Shown here: positions 6,222-7,862 of the stretch, piece by piece
Numbering within the stretch: position 1 is the first letter of the stretch
How the letters are laid out: each line of letters opens with the position of its first letter
NCBI GenBank assembly: GCA_025059415.1
Contig: JANXDQ010000039.1
Span: 1-7,862 of the forward strand
DNA: 7,862 nt
Direction: 5' to 3'
Source of the DNA: Aigarchaeota archaeon
GTDB taxonomy: Archaea; Thermoproteota; Nitrososphaeria_A; Caldarchaeales; Wolframiiraptoraceae
The notes under the pieces: model-generated
The model's input: only the letters and a program-made list of their open reading frames with translations
Told to the model about the DNA's origin: nothing
The model's database searches: none
Made by a program: the position numbers and the translations under genes

Positions 6222-6356
6222 CGCCAAATCAATGCGAAGTAGAATCATGGGTCATCCCTCACGATCAAAATCGGTGAAGATCCGTAGATGGTCGTCCGCT
6301 AAAACCCGAGGACTTACAATTAATAAAAAACGAAAATAGTGATTTTTGATCATTAT
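6222..6356. terminator. Convergent terminator region between the large pilin-like and aldo/keto reductase genes
   Basis: Both flanking genes end here. The minus-strand gene runs into T tracts corresponding to AAAAAA 6325-6330 and AAAA 6333-6336. The plus-strand gene meets TTTTT at 6343-6347. No strong hairpin or RNA gene is visible in the rest of the gap. Confidence 0.4.
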
Positions 6357-7337
6357 TTACCTTGTAAGCCCCGGCTTATACTGCGTGTAGAATATCGAGT
6401 GCTGGATGTTTATGGACCTGCTCAGCTCGTCTATCGCCCTCCAGTCGGCGAAGTTCATCCTCCACCCGACAGATCCCGCTATCTCCCTGACCTGCTCCCT
6501 GCTCTTCGCCCCAGGTATCGGGACGATGACCGGGCTCGACATCACTAGCCAATTCAGGGCAACCTGCACCGGCCTCTTCCCATACCTCTCCCCAACTTCC
6601 CTCAGCTTCTCGACCAATGGCCACACCTTCCTGAAATTCTCCGGGTGGAAGAGGGGCTCCCCCGACCTGACATCCTGGAACTTTGGGAGGTTGTCCGGCG
6701 CATATTTACCACTCAGCGCGCCCTTCGCCAAGGGGCTCCAAGCCTGAACAGTTATCCTACATGCCTCTGCGTATGGTATTAGCTCGAATTCGCACCACCT
6801 TTCAACCAGGCTATACTGGAGCTGGAAGACCTCGACGTCGTGTGATGAGAGGCCGGACCTGAAGCTCTCAACGAGCTCCGGGTGAAAGTTGCTCAACCCC
6901 AAATATCTCACAAGCCCCGCGTCCACCAGCTTCTCAAGGCCCCTCGCGAACACGGAGACAGGGTAGTGGTGCCAGCACGGAGGCCAATGGGCCAGCAGCA
7001 CATCGACGTAGCCCAGACCCAGGATCTCGACGGACTTCTCGACCGATCGATATATGTCAAATGGGTTAAGAAATTCTCCCGGAATCTTCGTGGAGACGAT
7101 GACCTCGTCCCTCTTTACGCCGACCTCACGAAGGGCCCTTCCGAGGAGGTCCTCACTCCTCCCCCATCCATAAAACATAGCTGTATCGAAGAAATTTATT
7201 CCCGCATTAACCGCCTCCCCCATGACTTCCTTCGCCTTTCTATATTCGGTCAACCCCCAGGCCTCGCTAAACTGCCAGGCGCCCAGACCGATCCTCGAGA
7301 TCTTAACGCCCGTCTTCCCGAGTTCCGTATACTCCAT
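6357..7337 (-). CDS. Aldo/keto reductase
   Basis: A 326-residue cytoplasmic NAD(P)H-dependent aldo/keto reductase with a (beta/alpha)8 barrel. The N-terminus MEYTELGKTGVKISRIGLG is standard for the family. The complete catalytic tetrad is present: Asp51 and Tyr56 in FFDTAMFYG, Lys84 in VSTKIPG, and His117 in LLAHWPP. The cofactor-side motifs WSPLAKGALSGKY and PIPGAKSREQV, and LGLSNF, are also clear. The substrate cannot be read from sequence. I start at ATG 7337 because a TATA-like TTTTTTATG is centred about 26 bases upstream, giving a leaderless message, and because family members begin here; ATG 7361 would add eight residues. It is transcribed alone, against the surrounding pilin genes, with T-rich termination downstream. 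A metabolic link to the pilins is not suggested by anything visible. Confidence 0.93.
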   Translation of the reverse strand: MEYTELGKTGVKISRIGLGAWQFSEAWGLTEYRKAKEVMGEAVNAGINFFDTAMFYGWGRSEDLLGRALREVGVKRDEVIVSTKIPGEFLNPFDIYRSVEKSVEILGLGYVDVLLAHWPPCWHHYPVSVFARGLEKLVDAGLVRYLGLSNFHPELVESFRSGLSSHDVEVFQLQYSLVERWCEFELIPYAEACRITVQAWSPLAKGALSGKYAPDNLPKFQDVRSGEPLFHPENFRKVWPLVEKLREVGERYGKRPVQVALNWLVMSSPVIVPIPGAKSREQVREIAGSVGWRMNFADWRAIDELSRSINIQHSIFYTQYKPGLTR

Positions 7338-7358
7338 GATCAGGATTGTTTGAGGACT

Positions 7359-7369
7359 CATAAAAAACT
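7359..7369 (-). promoter_or_regulatory. TATA box for the aldo/keto reductase gene
   Basis: On the minus strand the sequence reads AGTTTTTTATG, centred about 26 bases before ATG 7337. That is the spacing for a leaderless archaeal transcript, and no SD lies before that ATG. Confidence 0.45.
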
Positions 7370-7412
7370 TAACTCCAAACGTTCGGAATCCTTCGGCGAA
7401 GAATTTTTACGC

Positions 7413-7447
7413 GGATCATGCTCCTTTATGAGCGCCTTTTCTGATCC
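7413..7447. repeat. Interrupted inverted repeat in the divergent promoter region
   Basis: GGATCA (7413-7418) and TGATCC (7442-7447) face each other. A smaller stem, GCTC (7420-7423) with GAGC (7430-7433), lies between them. It sits between the reductase and third pilin promoters. It could be a protein-binding site or a weak RNA hairpin; the arms are short enough to be chance. Confidence 0.25.
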
Positions 7448-7477
7448 ACGTCCTATGATGTGACATCTGTCTGGGAG

Positions 7478-7490
7478 CACTTAAATAATT
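7478..7490 (+). promoter_or_regulatory. TATA box for the third pilin-like gene
   Basis: CACTTAAATAATT carries the same TTAAATA core (7481-7487) as the box before the small pilin gene at 4610-4616. The predicted transcription start near 7510 favours the TTG start codon at 7509. Confidence 0.6.
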
Positions 7491-7508
7491 GCGGCGTTTA
7501 GTTCTCGA

Positions 7509-7862
7509 TTGGAAAGCCCCTTGAGGCGGCATCGTAGCGGCTTAAGTGAACTCCTCTCAGCCCTGATACTGTTAGGCGTCTCCATAGCGGTCGCATTCAT
7601 CCTCGTCAACGCGCTCCCCATTATTTCCCCGCCATCCGTAAAGCCCTGGCTCAAGCCCACACTCATCCACGCATACAGGAGCGGCCCGATGGTCACAATT
7701 TACCTCTATAACCCACACTCGGAGCCGATCACGGTCATCGAGGCCTGGGCCGATGGAAGCCCGACGCCGATCAACGTCCAAATTCCACCGAGAAGATATG
7801 AGAGAATCTCCGTCCCGACTTCGTCCACCTCCATCCTCCTCAGGTTGGATAGCGGCGCATGG
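7509..7862 (+). CDS. Partial third pilin-like protein (class III signal peptide)
   Basis: This frame is open for 118 codons to the right edge, so the C-terminus is missing. The leader MESPLRRHRSG is followed by LSELLSALILLGVSIAVAFI, a basic N-region, a Gly cleavage site and a hydrophobic helix matching archaeal prepilins and similar in form to the products at 4641 and 5244. The exposed part begins with Pro-rich sequence (PIISPPSVKPWLKP) and then a beta-rich stretch (GPMVTIYLYNPHSEPITVIEAW). TTG 7509 is chosen because the TTAAATA box at 7481-7487 places transcription start at about that base; TTG 7521 is a possible but shorter alternative. This suggests the pilin locus continues to the right, where an assembly ATPase and membrane platform might be found; that is inference. 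Confidence 0.72.
   Translation, partial: MESPLRRHRSGLSELLSALILLGVSIAVAFILVNALPIISPPSVKPWLKPTLIHAYRSGPMVTIYLYNPHSEPITVIEAWADGSPTPINVQIPPRRYERISVPTSSTSILLRLDSGAW

Noticed and set aside
7390..7408. CTTCGGCGAAG hairpin followed by a T run, looking like a factor-independent terminator
   Set aside because: It lies in the divergent promoter region between two genes reading away from it, so there is no upstream transcript for it to terminate. The stem is only 4-5 bp.
6882..7463. 193-codon plus-strand frame opposite the start of the aldo/keto reductase
   Set aside because: The reductase has its complete catalytic tetrad on the other strand, and this frame's product has no recognisable domain.

Overview
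The window looks archaeal, probably from a thermophilic TACK-type lineage, though the lineage is only an inference. TATA-box promoters sit about 25-30 bases upstream of several start codons, and several messages look leaderless or nearly so. TTG and GTG starts are used, internal SD sites are GGAGG/GGGGTG-like, and arginine is mostly AGG/AGA. The gene content also fits: KaiC-like ATPases, pilins with class III signal peptides, and a winged-helix regulator with a RAM-like middle.

Left part (1-4251) looks regulatory. At the far left are a partial winged-helix regulator and a 125-residue all-helical protein, both on the minus strand. The promoter of the helical protein carries two copies of a perfect 14-bp palindrome spaced 23 bp apart. 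A radical SAM enzyme is transcribed divergently. It runs convergently, with a 4-base gap, into a two-gene minus-strand operon: a 162-residue helical protein that is a clear paralogue of the 125-residue one, followed by a KaiC-family ATPase. The KaiC-like protein has an intact N-terminal Walker A but a second domain that has lost its Walker A. The small helical proteins resemble the archaeal output-domain family I remember as NitrOD5/DUF3227, so I read this part as a signalling or regulatory module of unknown output.

Middle (4252-4640) is a 389-base stretch with divergent promoters at its two ends and no convincing gene, only a weak 42-codon candidate.

Right part (4641-7862) is a surface-structure locus. 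Three different proteins on the plus strand begin with a short basic leader, a Gly cleavage site and a hydrophobic helix, which is the archaeal type IV pilin signature. The first is a small pilin (143 aa), the second a large pilin-like protein (about 325 aa) and the third runs off the right edge. Between the second and third lies a minus-strand aldo/keto reductase with its own promoter and a complete catalytic tetrad, probably metabolically unrelated to the pilins.

Nothing here is an obvious mobile element, CRISPR array or RNA gene.
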